A stretch of 64,000 nucleotides of DNA, taken from DATKAS01 sp963733765. Lineage in GTDB: Bacteria > Actinomycetota > Acidimicrobiia > Acidimicrobiales > DATKAS01. Below, piece by piece: positions 34,214-41,870 of the stretch; position 1 is the first letter of the stretch, and every line of letters begins with the position of its first letter. The stretch covers positions 372,001 to 436,000 of the forward strand of contig CAVTEI010000003.1 of NCBI GenBank assembly GCA_963733765.1. The letters run 5' to 3'. Position numbers and translations under genes: made by a program. The notes under the pieces are model-generated. The model was not told where the DNA came from and did not search any database. It saw only the letters and a list, made by a program, of their open reading frames with translations.

Positions 34214-34716
34214 GCCGGATGAAAGGCAAGTGGGCACAGGGGATCAAGCCTCGGAACTTCGCGTGGATCATCCGTGACCGCCTCGCGATCTGCGAACGAC
34301 CGGGCGGCTACGGCCCCAACCACCGTCGCGTGCGCAGGCAGGAGGAGATCATCTGGCTGCGCGAGCAGGGCTTCACGTGTGTCGTCTCGCTGATCCCTTC
34401 ACCGCACAACCTCCACAACTACGACGAGCTCGGCCTGCCGTACTTGCATCGTCCGTTCGGTCCTCACGAAGACGCCCGCCAGGTGCTCAGCGAGTTGTAT
34501 CCCGAGATCAAGGAGATGCTGGCCACGGGACAGAAGGTCGTGGTGCACCAAGAAGAGGTCGGCGACCGACTGGCCGGTGTGGTGGCCGGATACATACGGT
34601 GGTCAGGAATGGTTCCCGAGGGGCCGGAGGCCATCGCCATCATCGAGCAGATCACCGGGCGCCAGCTCGGCCCGGTCGGACGGTCCCTTGTCGCTCTCGC
34701 TGCGCAGCTCGGCTGA
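34210..34716 (+). CDS. Dual-specificity-phosphatase-like protein lacking the catalytic cysteine
   Basis: The 168-residue protein has the order of a small tyrosine/dual-specificity phosphatase: FAWIIRDRLAICERPGGYG, EEIIWLREQGFTCVVSLIP, LPYLHRPFGPHED, then VVVHQEEVGDRLAGVVAGYI where the P-loop HCxxGxxR is expected. The position of the catalytic Cys is Gln114 and the loop glycine is Val117, while Arg120 is kept. It is probably not a phosphatase. It overlaps folP by 4 nt and precedes folB, so a role in folate metabolism or as a binding protein is possible. Family assignment rests on motif order only. Confidence 0.55.
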   Translation: MSRMKGKWAQGIKPRNFAWIIRDRLAICERPGGYGPNHRRVRRQEEIIWLREQGFTCVVSLIPSPHNLHNYDELGLPYLHRPFGPHEDARQVLSELYPEIKEMLATGQKVVVHQEEVGDRLAGVVAGYIRWSGMVPEGPEAIAIIEQITGRQLGPVGRSLVALAAQLG

Positions 34717-34747
34717 CGGCGACTGCCTGACACGACCGGAGTACGAC

Positions 34748-35128
34748 GTGACCGACCAGATCGAGGGGCCCGATCTCATCGAGGTACGCGGCATCCGTGC
34801 CCTCGGAATCATCGGGGTCTGTCCGGAGGAGCAGGTACGACCTCAACCGTTCGAGATCGACTTCGATGTCGAGACCGACGTCTCCGCGGCGGGTGACACC
34901 GACGATCTGGCCGACACGATCGACTACGGCGCACTCATCGCGTTGGTCACGCGCATCGTCGAGCAGGAGCAGCACCTGCTGCTCGAGAAGGTGGCCACCC
35001 GCCTCGCCGACGAGCTGCTCGGGTACGGCGAGCGGGCGCTCGCGGTGAGGGTCACCATCCGCAAGCTGCGGCCGCCCGTGCCTCAGGACGTCGCCTCGAC
35101 CGCGATCACGGTGCGGCGCCGGCGTTAG
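34748..35128 (+). CDS. folB: Dihydroneopterin aldolase
   Basis: The 126-residue protein matches FolB: IEVRGIRALGIIGVCPEEQVRPQPFEIDF with the conserved Glu, DTIDYGALIALVTRIVEQ, LLLEKVATRLADELL and the RVTIRKLRPPVP tail. It cleaves dihydroneopterin to hydroxymethyl-dihydropterin and glycolaldehyde. The GTG start is the first codon leading into the fold. folK follows after 15 bp. Confidence 0.92.
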   Translation: MTDQIEGPDLIEVRGIRALGIIGVCPEEQVRPQPFEIDFDVETDVSAAGDTDDLADTIDYGALIALVTRIVEQEQHLLLEKVATRLADELLGYGERALAVRVTIRKLRPPVPQDVASTAITVRRRR

Positions 35129-35143
35129 GGCCGACTCGTTCCC

Positions 35144-35611
35144 ATGCGGGCGTTCCTCGCCCTCGGATCGAACGTCGGCGATCGCGGCGAGCACCTCCGC
35201 ACCGCCGTCGGTGGCCTGCCCGACGTCGTGCGGCGATCGAGCGTGTACGAGACCGCCCCCGTCGGAGGTCCGGACGCACAAGGTGCCTACTTGAACATGG
35301 TCGTGCAGCTCGACACCGGGCTCGGCCCCCGCGAGCTGCTCGACGCGTGCCGGCGCGCCGAAGCCGAGGGAGGGCGTGAGCGCACCGTGCATTGGGGACC
35401 GCGCACCATCGACGTCGACATCGTCTGGATCGACGGCGTGAACGTGGATGAGCCCGACCTGCGCATCCCCCATCCCCGCATGGGGGAGCGCGCGTTCGTG
35501 CTCGCGCCTCTCGAGGAGCTGGCAGCCGACGTGGTTCCACCGGGATGGCGCGACGCGCTCGGGGATGACGGAGTCGTTCGTCTCGGCGATGTCGGGGACG
35601 CACCGCCGTGA
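35144..35611 (+). CDS. folK: Hydroxymethyl-dihydropterin pyrophosphokinase
   Basis: The 155-residue protein begins FLALGSNVGDRGEHL, continues with SSVYETAPVGGPDAQGAYLN, and has RTIDVDIVWIDG and IPHPRMGERAFVLAPL, the Mg-ATP and pterin sites of HPPK. It transfers pyrophosphate from ATP to hydroxymethyl-dihydropterin, feeding FolP. Together folP, folB and folK cover three steps, but folE is not in the window. Confidence 0.93.
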   Translation: MRAFLALGSNVGDRGEHLRTAVGGLPDVVRRSSVYETAPVGGPDAQGAYLNMVVQLDTGLGPRELLDACRRAEAEGGRERTVHWGPRTIDVDIVWIDGVNVDEPDLRIPHPRMGERAFVLAPLEELAADVVPPGWRDALGDDGVVRLGDVGDAPP

Positions 35612-35633
35612 TGAGCGGGAAGGGACGAGCGCA

Positions 35634-35639
35634 TACGCT
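35634..35639 (+). promoter_or_regulatory. -10 box of panC
   Basis: TACGCT ends 8 nt before ATG 35648, consistent with a leaderless or very short leader. Confidence 0.45.
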
Positions 35640-35647
35640 CGCTCTCG

Positions 35648-36503
35648 ATGACCGAGGTCGTGCGCCGTGTGGCGGAGCTACGTCAAGCGATGGCGCGGCG
35701 CCGATTTGCCGGGTCACAGATCGGCTTCGTGCCCACGATGGGTGCCCTCCACGAGGGGCACGTGTCGCTGATGCGTCGCTCGGTGACCGAGTGCGACGCC
35801 ACGGTCGTGTCGGTGTTCGTGAATCCGCTGCAGTTCGGTCCTCGGGAGGATCTGAGCGGCTATCCGCCGCGACCTCGATCGAGACGTCGCGCTCACCGAG
35901 TCCGCCGGTGTCGGATTGGTGTTCGCACCCTCGGTCGAGGAGATGTATCCCGTGCCGCTGCTCACGACGGTCGCCGTGAGCGACATCTCGCAGCCCTTCG
36001 AGGGCGAGAGCCGGCCCACCCACTTCGCCGGCGTGACGACGGTCGTGGCGAAGCTGTTCAATCTCGTCGGGCCGTGTCGCGCGTACTTCGGCGAGAAGGA
36101 TTGGCAACAGCTCACCGTGGTGAGGCGGATGGTCGCGGACCTCTCGTTCGACGTGGAGGTCGTCGGCTGCGAGACCGTCCGGGAGCGGGACGGCCTCGCG
36201 CTGTCGAGCCGCAACGCGTACCTCGAACCGGCCGAGCGCGCTGCCGCGCCAGTGTTGCACCGGGCGTTGCGAGCGGGGGCGAACGCGATCGAAGGCGGCG
36301 AGCGCGACCCGGCCCGCGTCGTGGCGTGGATGACGAAGGTCATCGACGCGGAGCCGCTCGCTTCTCTCGACTACGTCGCGGTCGTCGACGCCGCGACGCT
36401 CGCGGTCGTGCCGAAGCCGCTGACCGGTGAGCTCCGGCTGCTCGGCGCGGCTCGCTTCGGCAAAGCCCGCCTCATCGACAACGTCGGCGCGAGCGTGCGG
36501 TGA
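35648..36503 (+). CDS. panC: Pantothenate synthetase, frameshifted
   Basis: The first frame gives VGFVPTMGALHEGH-like FVPTMGALHEGHVSLMRRS and VSVFVNPLQFGPREDL; the second gives FEGESRPTHFAGVTTVVAKLF, AYFGEKDWQQLTVVRRM and RDGLALSSRNAYL, all PanC signatures. The frames meet at about 35864-35868: removing one C from CCGCCGCG restores the family sequence GYPRDLDRD. PanC joins pantoate and beta-alanine for coenzyme A. Since both halves are intact and the neighbouring cofactor genes are whole, a sequencing insertion is the likeliest cause. Repaired length is about 284 residues. Confidence 0.9.
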
Positions 36504-36519
36504 CGGGAGGCGAACGTCG

Positions 36520-38103
36520 ATGACCACGGATCCCGAGCTCGATCTTCTCGTCCTCGGCAGCGGCGTCGCCGGCCTGTCCGCCGCGGTGCGAGCCGCCGAC
36601 GCGCTCGGGCTGCGGGTCGGCGTTCTCACCAAGGCCGAGCTCGATCAAGCCGCGACGCGGTGGGCCCAAGGCGGCGTCGCCGCCGTGCTCGCGGGCGATC
36701 CCGACTCGACCGATCTGCATCTCGCGGACACGCTCTCCGCGGGCGCGGGGCTGTGCGACGTCGAAGCGGTGCGGGTGCTCGTCGACGAGGGACCGGGCCG
36801 GGTCACCGAGCTCATAGCCATGGGCGCCGCGTTCGATCGCTCCGCCGACGGCCGGCTCGAGCTCGCACGTGAGGGCGGGCACACCCTTCCACGCGTCGTG
36901 CACGCGGGTGGAGCCGCAACCGGTGCCGAGATCGAACGCGCGCTCGTCGAAGCGGTACGGCGCACCGCAGTGGCGGTGTTCGAGAGGTCGTTCGCGCTCG
37001 ACTTGATCGTGGAGGGTGGGCGGTGCCGAGGCGTCACCGCCCTCGCCGCCGACGGCCGCATGAGCGAGATCCGGGCAACCCACGTGTTGGTCGCGACGGG
37101 CGGATCGGGCCAGGTCTTCGACGTCACCACGAACCCACTCGAGTCGACGGGGGACGGCCTCGCAATGGCGCTGCGGGCCCGCGTCGCGGTCGCCGACATC
37201 GAGTTCGTGCAGTTCCATCCGACCGCGCTGCACCATCCGGCGGTGCCGCGGCCGTTGCTGTCGGAGGCGCTCCGGGGCCACGGCGCGCTGCTGCGCGACG
37301 CCAAAGGCGAACGGTTCGTCGACGAGCTGCTGCCGCGTGACGCCGTCTCCCGAGCGATGACCGCACGCATGCTCGAGCAGGACGTCGACCATCTCTGGCT
37401 CGATGCGACCGGGCTCGACCACTTCGACGAGCGCTTCCCCACCATCGCCGCTGCGGTGCGCGAGGTCGGACTCGACCCGGCCTCCGACTGGTTGCCGATC
37501 GCGCCCGCGGCGCACTACCAGTGCGGCGGCATCGTCACCGACCTCGACGGCGCGACGTCGCTGCCCGGGCTGTGGGCCGCGGGCGAGGTGGCCTGCACGG
37601 GCATCCACGGCGCCAACCGCCTCGCGTCCAACTCGCTCCTCGAGGGCATGGTGTACGGGCCCCGTGTGATCGAGGCGATCGAGCGGGGTCAGACCGAGGC
37701 CAAGGCAACCGGTGCGATGCGCTCCGTGATCGACGACGGCGTGCCCGACCTCATCGGCGGCCGGGTCATCACCGTCGGGTTCGACACGGCCGGGCTCGCG
37801 GCGCTCCCCAGCTCCTCGACGGCGCTGGCGCGCGAGCGCCTGCAACGAGCCATGACGACCGGCGCCGGCGTGCTGCGCTCGGCCCCGTCTCTCTCCGAGA
37901 CGTCGGTCGTCGTCGATGAGGTGCGGTCGTCGTACGGCGCCCCACCGACCGATGCCGAGTCGGCCGAGAACCGGAACCTGGCCGATGTTGCCCGCGGCAT
38001 CCTGGCCGCAGCCACCGCGCGCGAGGAGAGCCGCGGCGCACACACACGGACCGACTTCCCGGCGCTCGATGAGGCGATGCGCGTGCGCCTCGTGCTGCGA
38101 TGA
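36520..38103 (+). CDS. nadB: L-aspartate oxidase
   Basis: The 527-residue flavoprotein has the FAD site LLVLGSGVAGLSAAVRA, WAQGGVAAVL, LAREGGHTLPRVVHAGGAATG, FVQFHPTALHHP, LLSEALRGHGALL and CGGIVTDLDGATSLPGLWAAGEVACTGIHG. It oxidises aspartate to iminoaspartate. A GGGAGG ribosome site lies upstream of ATG 36520. nadC follows after 13 bp. nadA, which would use the iminoaspartate, is not in the window. Confidence 0.93.
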   Translation: MTTDPELDLLVLGSGVAGLSAAVRAADALGLRVGVLTKAELDQAATRWAQGGVAAVLAGDPDSTDLHLADTLSAGAGLCDVEAVRVLVDEGPGRVTELIAMGAAFDRSADGRLELAREGGHTLPRVVHAGGAATGAEIERALVEAVRRTAVAVFERSFALDLIVEGGRCRGVTALAADGRMSEIRATHVLVATGGSGQVFDVTTNPLESTGDGLAMALRARVAVADIEFVQFHPTALHHPAVPRPLLSEALRGHGALLRDAKGERFVDELLPRDAVSRAMTARMLEQDVDHLWLDATGLDHFDERFPTIAAAVREVGLDPASDWLPIAPAAHYQCGGIVTDLDGATSLPGLWAAGEVACTGIHGANRLASNSLLEGMVYGPRVIEAIERGQTEAKATGAMRSVIDDGVPDLIGGRVITVGFDTAGLAALPSSSTALARERLQRAMTTGAGVLRSAPSLSETSVVVDEVRSSYGAPPTDAESAENRNLADVARGILAAATAREESRGAHTRTDFPALDEAMRVRLVLR

Positions 38104-38116
38104 GCCGGGTGGGGAG

Positions 38117-38959
38117 ATGACCGTATCGCAAGCCGTGGTGCGCGACGCGGTCGCGCGGGCGCTCGCCGAGGACCTCGGACCGCTCGGCGACATCACCGCC
38201 GCATTGCTCGACCCCGGCGAGCGTGGAGTCGCCGCCTTCGTCCCTCGCAAGAACGGTGTGCTGGCTGGTCGGGCCTGCGCGACGGAGGTGTTCGCACAGG
38301 TCGACGCGTCGGTCGACGTGCAGTGGCAGGCAGCCGATGGGGACGCGGTCAGCGCCGGCGCCGTGATCGGAACCGTCGACGGCGCACTGGCGTCGATTCT
38401 CACCGCGGAACGCACCGCGCTGAACTTTCTCTGCCACCTCAGCGGCATCGCCACGTTGACGCGGCGCTTCGTCGACGCTGCTGCGGCGGCGCCCGACAGT
38501 CGCGCCCGTGTGTGGGACACCCGCAAGACGCTGCCGGGCCTGAGAGCGTTCGAGAAGGCGGCGGTGCGAGCCGGCGGTGGCGTGAACCACCGCGGGTCGC
38601 TGTCCGAGATGGTCCTCGTGAAGGACAACCACCTCGGCCGGCTCGGCATCAGCGAGGCGATCCGTCGCGCGCGCGAGCGCTGGCCCGGCCGCTCGGTCGA
38701 GGTGGAGTGTGAACGCGTCGAGCAAGTGATCGAGGCCGTCGACGCGGGTGCCGACCTCGTGATGCTCGACAACATGTCACCCGAGGACGTCGCGAAGTGC
38801 GTCGAGGTCGTCGGCGGCCGCGCGGTCGTCGAGGTGTCGGGCGGGGTGACTCTCGAGACCGTTGCGCGCTACGCGTCGACCGGCGCTGACCTCATCTCGA
38901 CGAGCGTCATCACTCAGAGCGCGCCCGCCCTCGACATCGGCCTCGACCTCCAACCCTGA
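38117..38959 (+). CDS. nadC: Nicotinate-nucleotide pyrophosphorylase (quinolinate phosphoribosyltransferase)
   Basis: The 280-residue protein shows EDLGPLGDITAALL, LTAERTALNFLCHLSGIAT, VWDTRKTLPGLRAFEKAAVRAGGG, VNHRGSLSEMVLVKDNHL, VEVECERVEQVIEA and VVEVSGGVTLETVARYASTG, the complete QPRTase signature set. It makes nicotinate mononucleotide from quinolinate and PRPP. A hairpin terminator follows the stop. Confidence 0.94.
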   Translation: MTVSQAVVRDAVARALAEDLGPLGDITAALLDPGERGVAAFVPRKNGVLAGRACATEVFAQVDASVDVQWQAADGDAVSAGAVIGTVDGALASILTAERTALNFLCHLSGIATLTRRFVDAAAAAPDSRARVWDTRKTLPGLRAFEKAAVRAGGGVNHRGSLSEMVLVKDNHLGRLGISEAIRRARERWPGRSVEVECERVEQVIEAVDAGADLVMLDNMSPEDVAKCVEVVGGRAVVEVSGGVTLETVARYASTGADLISTSVITQSAPALDIGLDLQP

Positions 38960-38967
38960 GCCGAATT

Positions 38968-39008
38968 TCTTGGCGCAATCGGGTCTCGGCCACCCGCTGG
39001 CGCCAAGA
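38968..39008. terminator. Bidirectional hairpin between nadC and the Rieske gene
   Basis: TCTTGGCGC (38968-38976) pairs with GCGCCAAGA (39000-39008), a perfect 9-bp stem with a 23-nt loop between convergent genes. A short AATT precedes it, but there is no long T tract. Confidence 0.6.
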
Positions 39009-39021
39009 GAACCAGCTGGGG

Positions 39022-40747
39022 TCAGTCTTCGTAGAGGGCTTCGCCGCGGCGGAGGCGTTGGGCGATGCGCACGACGGTCGGAAGCTCGCGGCGTGTCGGC
39101 GTGTGCGCGGCGAGGAAGCGGGCGAGGCCGGTGAGGATCAGCGCGGCTTCCTCGGAGCCCTCGGGCCAGCCGGCGAGCTGACTCATCGAAGCCTCGTACA
39201 CCTGGAACCAGTGGAACTCGGCGTCTTCCGCGAGCAGCGCGTGGCCGAGTGCCGCGCACAGGTCGGCTTGGCGACCGCCTCCCCGGATGAAGCCGTAGGC
39301 GATGCGCCCCGCATCGTCGACGCGACCTTGCACCTCCCAGCACTCGGCGAGCTCGGCGAGGTCGCCCGACTCCGACGTCGGCAGCCGAGCCGCGGGCACG
39401 TTGAGGAAGCGGTCGAGGTAGACGCGCAGCGCGCCGTGGACGAGGCCGCGCATGAGCTCGGGGGACGGCGCCCGTTCGAGCGCGTGGTGCAGACCGTTGG
39501 CCGCGGTGAACGCGTGGTGCACGGTGTTCCAGTCACCGAAGTCGTTCTGCACGTGGAAGCGCACGATGCGCAACGACGCCGCAAATGCCACCGCGCGGCC
39601 GAGCTGCTCGGGCGACGCGCCCGCGCGCATCGCGTCGAGCAGCGCATCGACGACAGCTTCGGGATCCTCCTCGAGCAGGCGCCAGCCGAGACCGGCGACA
39701 TCGTCGAACGAACCGCCGCTGCTGTCCCTCGGTCTGCGCCGCCGGCAACGCCGCTTCGGCGCGGCGAATCAGGGCCACCAGGTCGTGGGGATGCCGCCAC
39801 TCCGAGAACTCCTCGGACCGCTGTGCACGAACGGTCTGGTGCACCAGGGTCGGGAGGACCGTGGAGGCCGCGTCACCGCCCACCTGCGCGAGCGCCTCGA
39901 ATGCCTTGTTGGTGAAGTCGAGCGTGTGACCCTCGTCGATGAACACGTGATCGGTGATCGCCGCGTCCATGAACTCCTCGATCTCGGCGAGGGGGGCGCC
40001 GCCGTGGATCGCGGTCGCGAGCACCCGCTCGGCCGCGTCCTCGGCTCGGGTCTCGACGAAGCGGCGGTACCAGTCCGCGAGCCGAGCGACATCGAGCTGA
40101 TCGGTGCGCAGCGGCTCGATCGCGAACCGTGGCGCGCGACCGAGCGTGTCGCGGCTCACGAACGCGAGGGCGTGCACGAGTGCGAGCGCCTGGTCGTCGG
40201 GATGAAGCCGCGGAAGCACGTTCGCCATCGCGACGAGCGTGGTGAGCCCGGCCCCCCATCCGTCGGCGCGGTAGGTGCAGCCGAAGTCGAGACCGGTGCG
40301 CACGATCTCGGCGGGCGATACCGAAGCCTCGAGCAGACCCTGCACCGCCTTGGCGGTGACGAGTGTGAGTCCCTGCTCGAGCCCGTCTCGCAGGCGCTGC
40401 TGCAGCCGCTCGACCCGATCACCCGCTGCCCGGGTGTGCACGATCACGTCGTCGCCCGCGAGCTCGACGTCGAAGGCCTGCGCGTCGTCGGCCCATGGGT
40501 CGAGCGTGCAGCCGGACACGAGGTCGAAACGTGCGTGGTGCCAGTGACAGGTCAGGAGGCCGGCCTCGACGGTGCCCTGATGCAGCGGAAAACCGAGATG
40601 AGGGCACCGGTCCTCGATCGCGAACGCGCGACCCTCGTGCCAGACGACCACGACAGGAAGCGCGCCGACCTTGCCCAGCAGCCGCCCTTCCTTCTCCAGT
40701 TCAGCGAACGACCCGAACCGGGTCGACGGGGCGAGCGTGTCGGTCAT
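39022..40747 (-). CDS. Rieske-domain protein with long helical C-terminal domain, frameshifted
   Basis: Residues about 10-105 form a Rieske [2Fe-2S] domain with ligands Cys48, His50, Cys67 and His70 (CPHLGF, CHWHHARFD). About 470 mostly helical residues follow, with several His pairs (VHALAF, DHVFIDEGHTLDF, HVQNDFGDWNTVHHAF) that could bind metal or substrate. The frame breaks near 39727: removing one C from the CCC at 39726-39728 joins the two conserved parts (EDSSGGSFDDVAGLGW). Repaired length is about 575 residues. I do not recognise the helical domain; an oxygenase or redox enzyme is plausible. A GGAAAG ribosome site precedes ATG 40747. Confidence 0.65.
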
Positions 40748-40774
40748 GAGTGCACTTTCCGCCTACAGCGTGTT

Positions 40775-40793
40775 TCTGTCCACGTCTGACAGA
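40775..40793. promoter_or_regulatory. Inverted repeat between the Rieske gene and coaX
   Basis: TCTGTC (40775-40780) and GACAGA (40788-40793) form a dyad with a 7-nt spacer in the 57-bp divergent gap. It could be a repressor operator for the Rieske gene; no regulator gene is adjacent. Confidence 0.4.
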
Positions 40794-40804
40794 GTGAGCG
40801 GCGC

Positions 40805-41602
40805 ATGCTGCTCGCGATCGATGTCGGCAACACCCAGACCGTGGTCGGGCTCTACGCGGCCGACGAGGAAGGAGTGACGAGTCCCGAGCTGCTCGACCAC
40901 TGGCGCATCGCGACGAACGCTGAGCGCACCTCCGACGAGCACGCGCTCGTGATCCAGGAGTTCCTCGCGTTCCACGGCTTCTCCTTCGACGAGCATGTCG
41001 GCGGGCTCGCGGTGTCGTCGGTGGTTCCTCGCGTCACCGGTGCCATCAGGGACATGAGCGTGCGCTACTTCGGGTTCGCTCCCCTGATCGTCGAGCCGGG
41101 GGTACGCACCGGCATGCCGATCCTCTACGACAACCCGAAGGAGGTCGGGGCCGACCGCATCGCCAACGCTGTCGGCGCCTACGACCTCTACGGCGGGCCG
41201 ACGGTCATCGTCGACTTCGGAACCGCGACGACGTTCGACGCCGTGTCCGCCAAGGGCGAGTACCTCGGCGGCGCGATCGTGCCGGGCGTCGAGATCAGCC
41301 TCGACGCGCTGTTCGAGCGAGCCGCGGCGCTCCGTCGCGTCGAGCTCGCGGAACCCCGCAACGTGATCGGACGCAGCACGGTGGAGTCACTGCAGTCCGG
41401 CGCGGTGTACGGCTTCACGTCGCAGGTCGACGGCATGTGCGAGCGCTTCCGCGACGAGCTCGGGCCGGTGACGGTCGTGGCGACGGGCGGTCTCGCGACG
41501 CTCATCGCCCCGCTGTCGCGGTCGATCGAGCACCACGAGCCCTGGCTCACGCTGCACGGCCTCCGCCTCATCTACGAGCGGAACAGAGCGAAGCCGGGCT
41601 GA
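40805..41602 (+). CDS. coaX: Type III pantothenate kinase
   Basis: The 265-residue ASKHA-fold kinase has LLAIDVGNTQTVVGLY (phosphate 1), EVGADRIANAVGAYDLYGG, VIVDFGTATTFDAVS (phosphate 2) and LGGAIVPGVEISLDALFERAA. It phosphorylates pantothenate in the first step to coenzyme A, downstream of PanC. ATG 40805 is the first start after the divergent promoter region. Confidence 0.94.
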   Translation: MLLAIDVGNTQTVVGLYAADEEGVTSPELLDHWRIATNAERTSDEHALVIQEFLAFHGFSFDEHVGGLAVSSVVPRVTGAIRDMSVRYFGFAPLIVEPGVRTGMPILYDNPKEVGADRIANAVGAYDLYGGPTVIVDFGTATTFDAVSAKGEYLGGAIVPGVEISLDALFERAAALRRVELAEPRNVIGRSTVESLQSGAVYGFTSQVDGMCERFRDELGPVTVVATGGLATLIAPLSRSIEHHEPWLTLHGLRLIYERNRAKPG

Positions 41603-41691
41603 GCGACGTCACTGACTCCTCGTCGCCGCTCTCCGCGTCGCTTCGATCGGCTCCTGCTCGCTTCGCTCGACAATCGGTGCTTCACCCACCC

Positions 41692-41712
41692 GGGCGGCGC
41701 ACTGCGCCGCCC
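41692..41712. terminator. Hairpin in repeat copy 1
   Basis: GGGCGGCGC-ACT-GCGCCGCCC is a perfect 9-bp stem with a 3-nt loop, 90 nt after the coaX stop. No T tract follows, so termination is plausible but unproven. Confidence 0.5.
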
Positions 41713-41794
41713 ACGTCACTCCTCGTCGCCGCTCTCCGCGTCGCTTCGATCGGCTCCTGCTCGCTTCGCTCGACAATCGGTGCTTCACGCACCC

Positions 41795-41815
41795 GGGCGG
41801 CGCACTGCGCCGCCC
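41795..41815. terminator. Hairpin in repeat copy 2
   Basis: Same 9-bp stem and ACT loop as copy 1, 103 bp downstream and 55 nt before lysS. Confidence 0.5.
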
Positions 41816-41858
41816 ACGTCGTCTACTGATTGCAGCGGAGCACGCGCGCCGAGGTCGG

Positions 41859-41864
41859 TAGGTT
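41859..41864 (+). promoter_or_regulatory. -10 box of lysS
   Basis: TAGGTT ends 6 nt before ATG 41871, placing the predicted transcription start on the ATG itself. Confidence 0.6.
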
Positions 41865-41870
41865 GAGCAG

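Larger units (their letters stand above)
41615..41820. repeat. Two tandem copies of a 103-bp intergenic repeat
   Basis: Copy 1 (41615-41717) and copy 2 (41718-41820) are identical except for one base (TTCACCC against TTCACGC). Each begins ACTCCTCGTCGCCGCTCTCC, contains two short related blocks (CGCTTCGATCG and CGCTTCGCTCG), and ends in a 9-bp perfect hairpin followed by ACGTC. The unit fills most of the gap between coaX and lysS. No credible protein is encoded. It behaves like a REP/BIME-type dispersed element that has duplicated, though this window holds no third copy that I can see. Confidence 0.85.

Noticed and set aside
35860..35870. Programmed frameshifting in panC
   Set aside because: No slippery heptamer or downstream pseudoknot was seen, and the same type of insertion occurs in unrelated genes.
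36472..38775. 767-residue open frame antisense to nadB-nadC
   Set aside because: It lies opposite two well-identified genes, has Arg/Gly/His-rich shadow composition and no recognisable domain.
41615..41820. Direct repeats as a CRISPR array
   Set aside because: Only two abutting 103-bp copies with no spacers and no cas genes.
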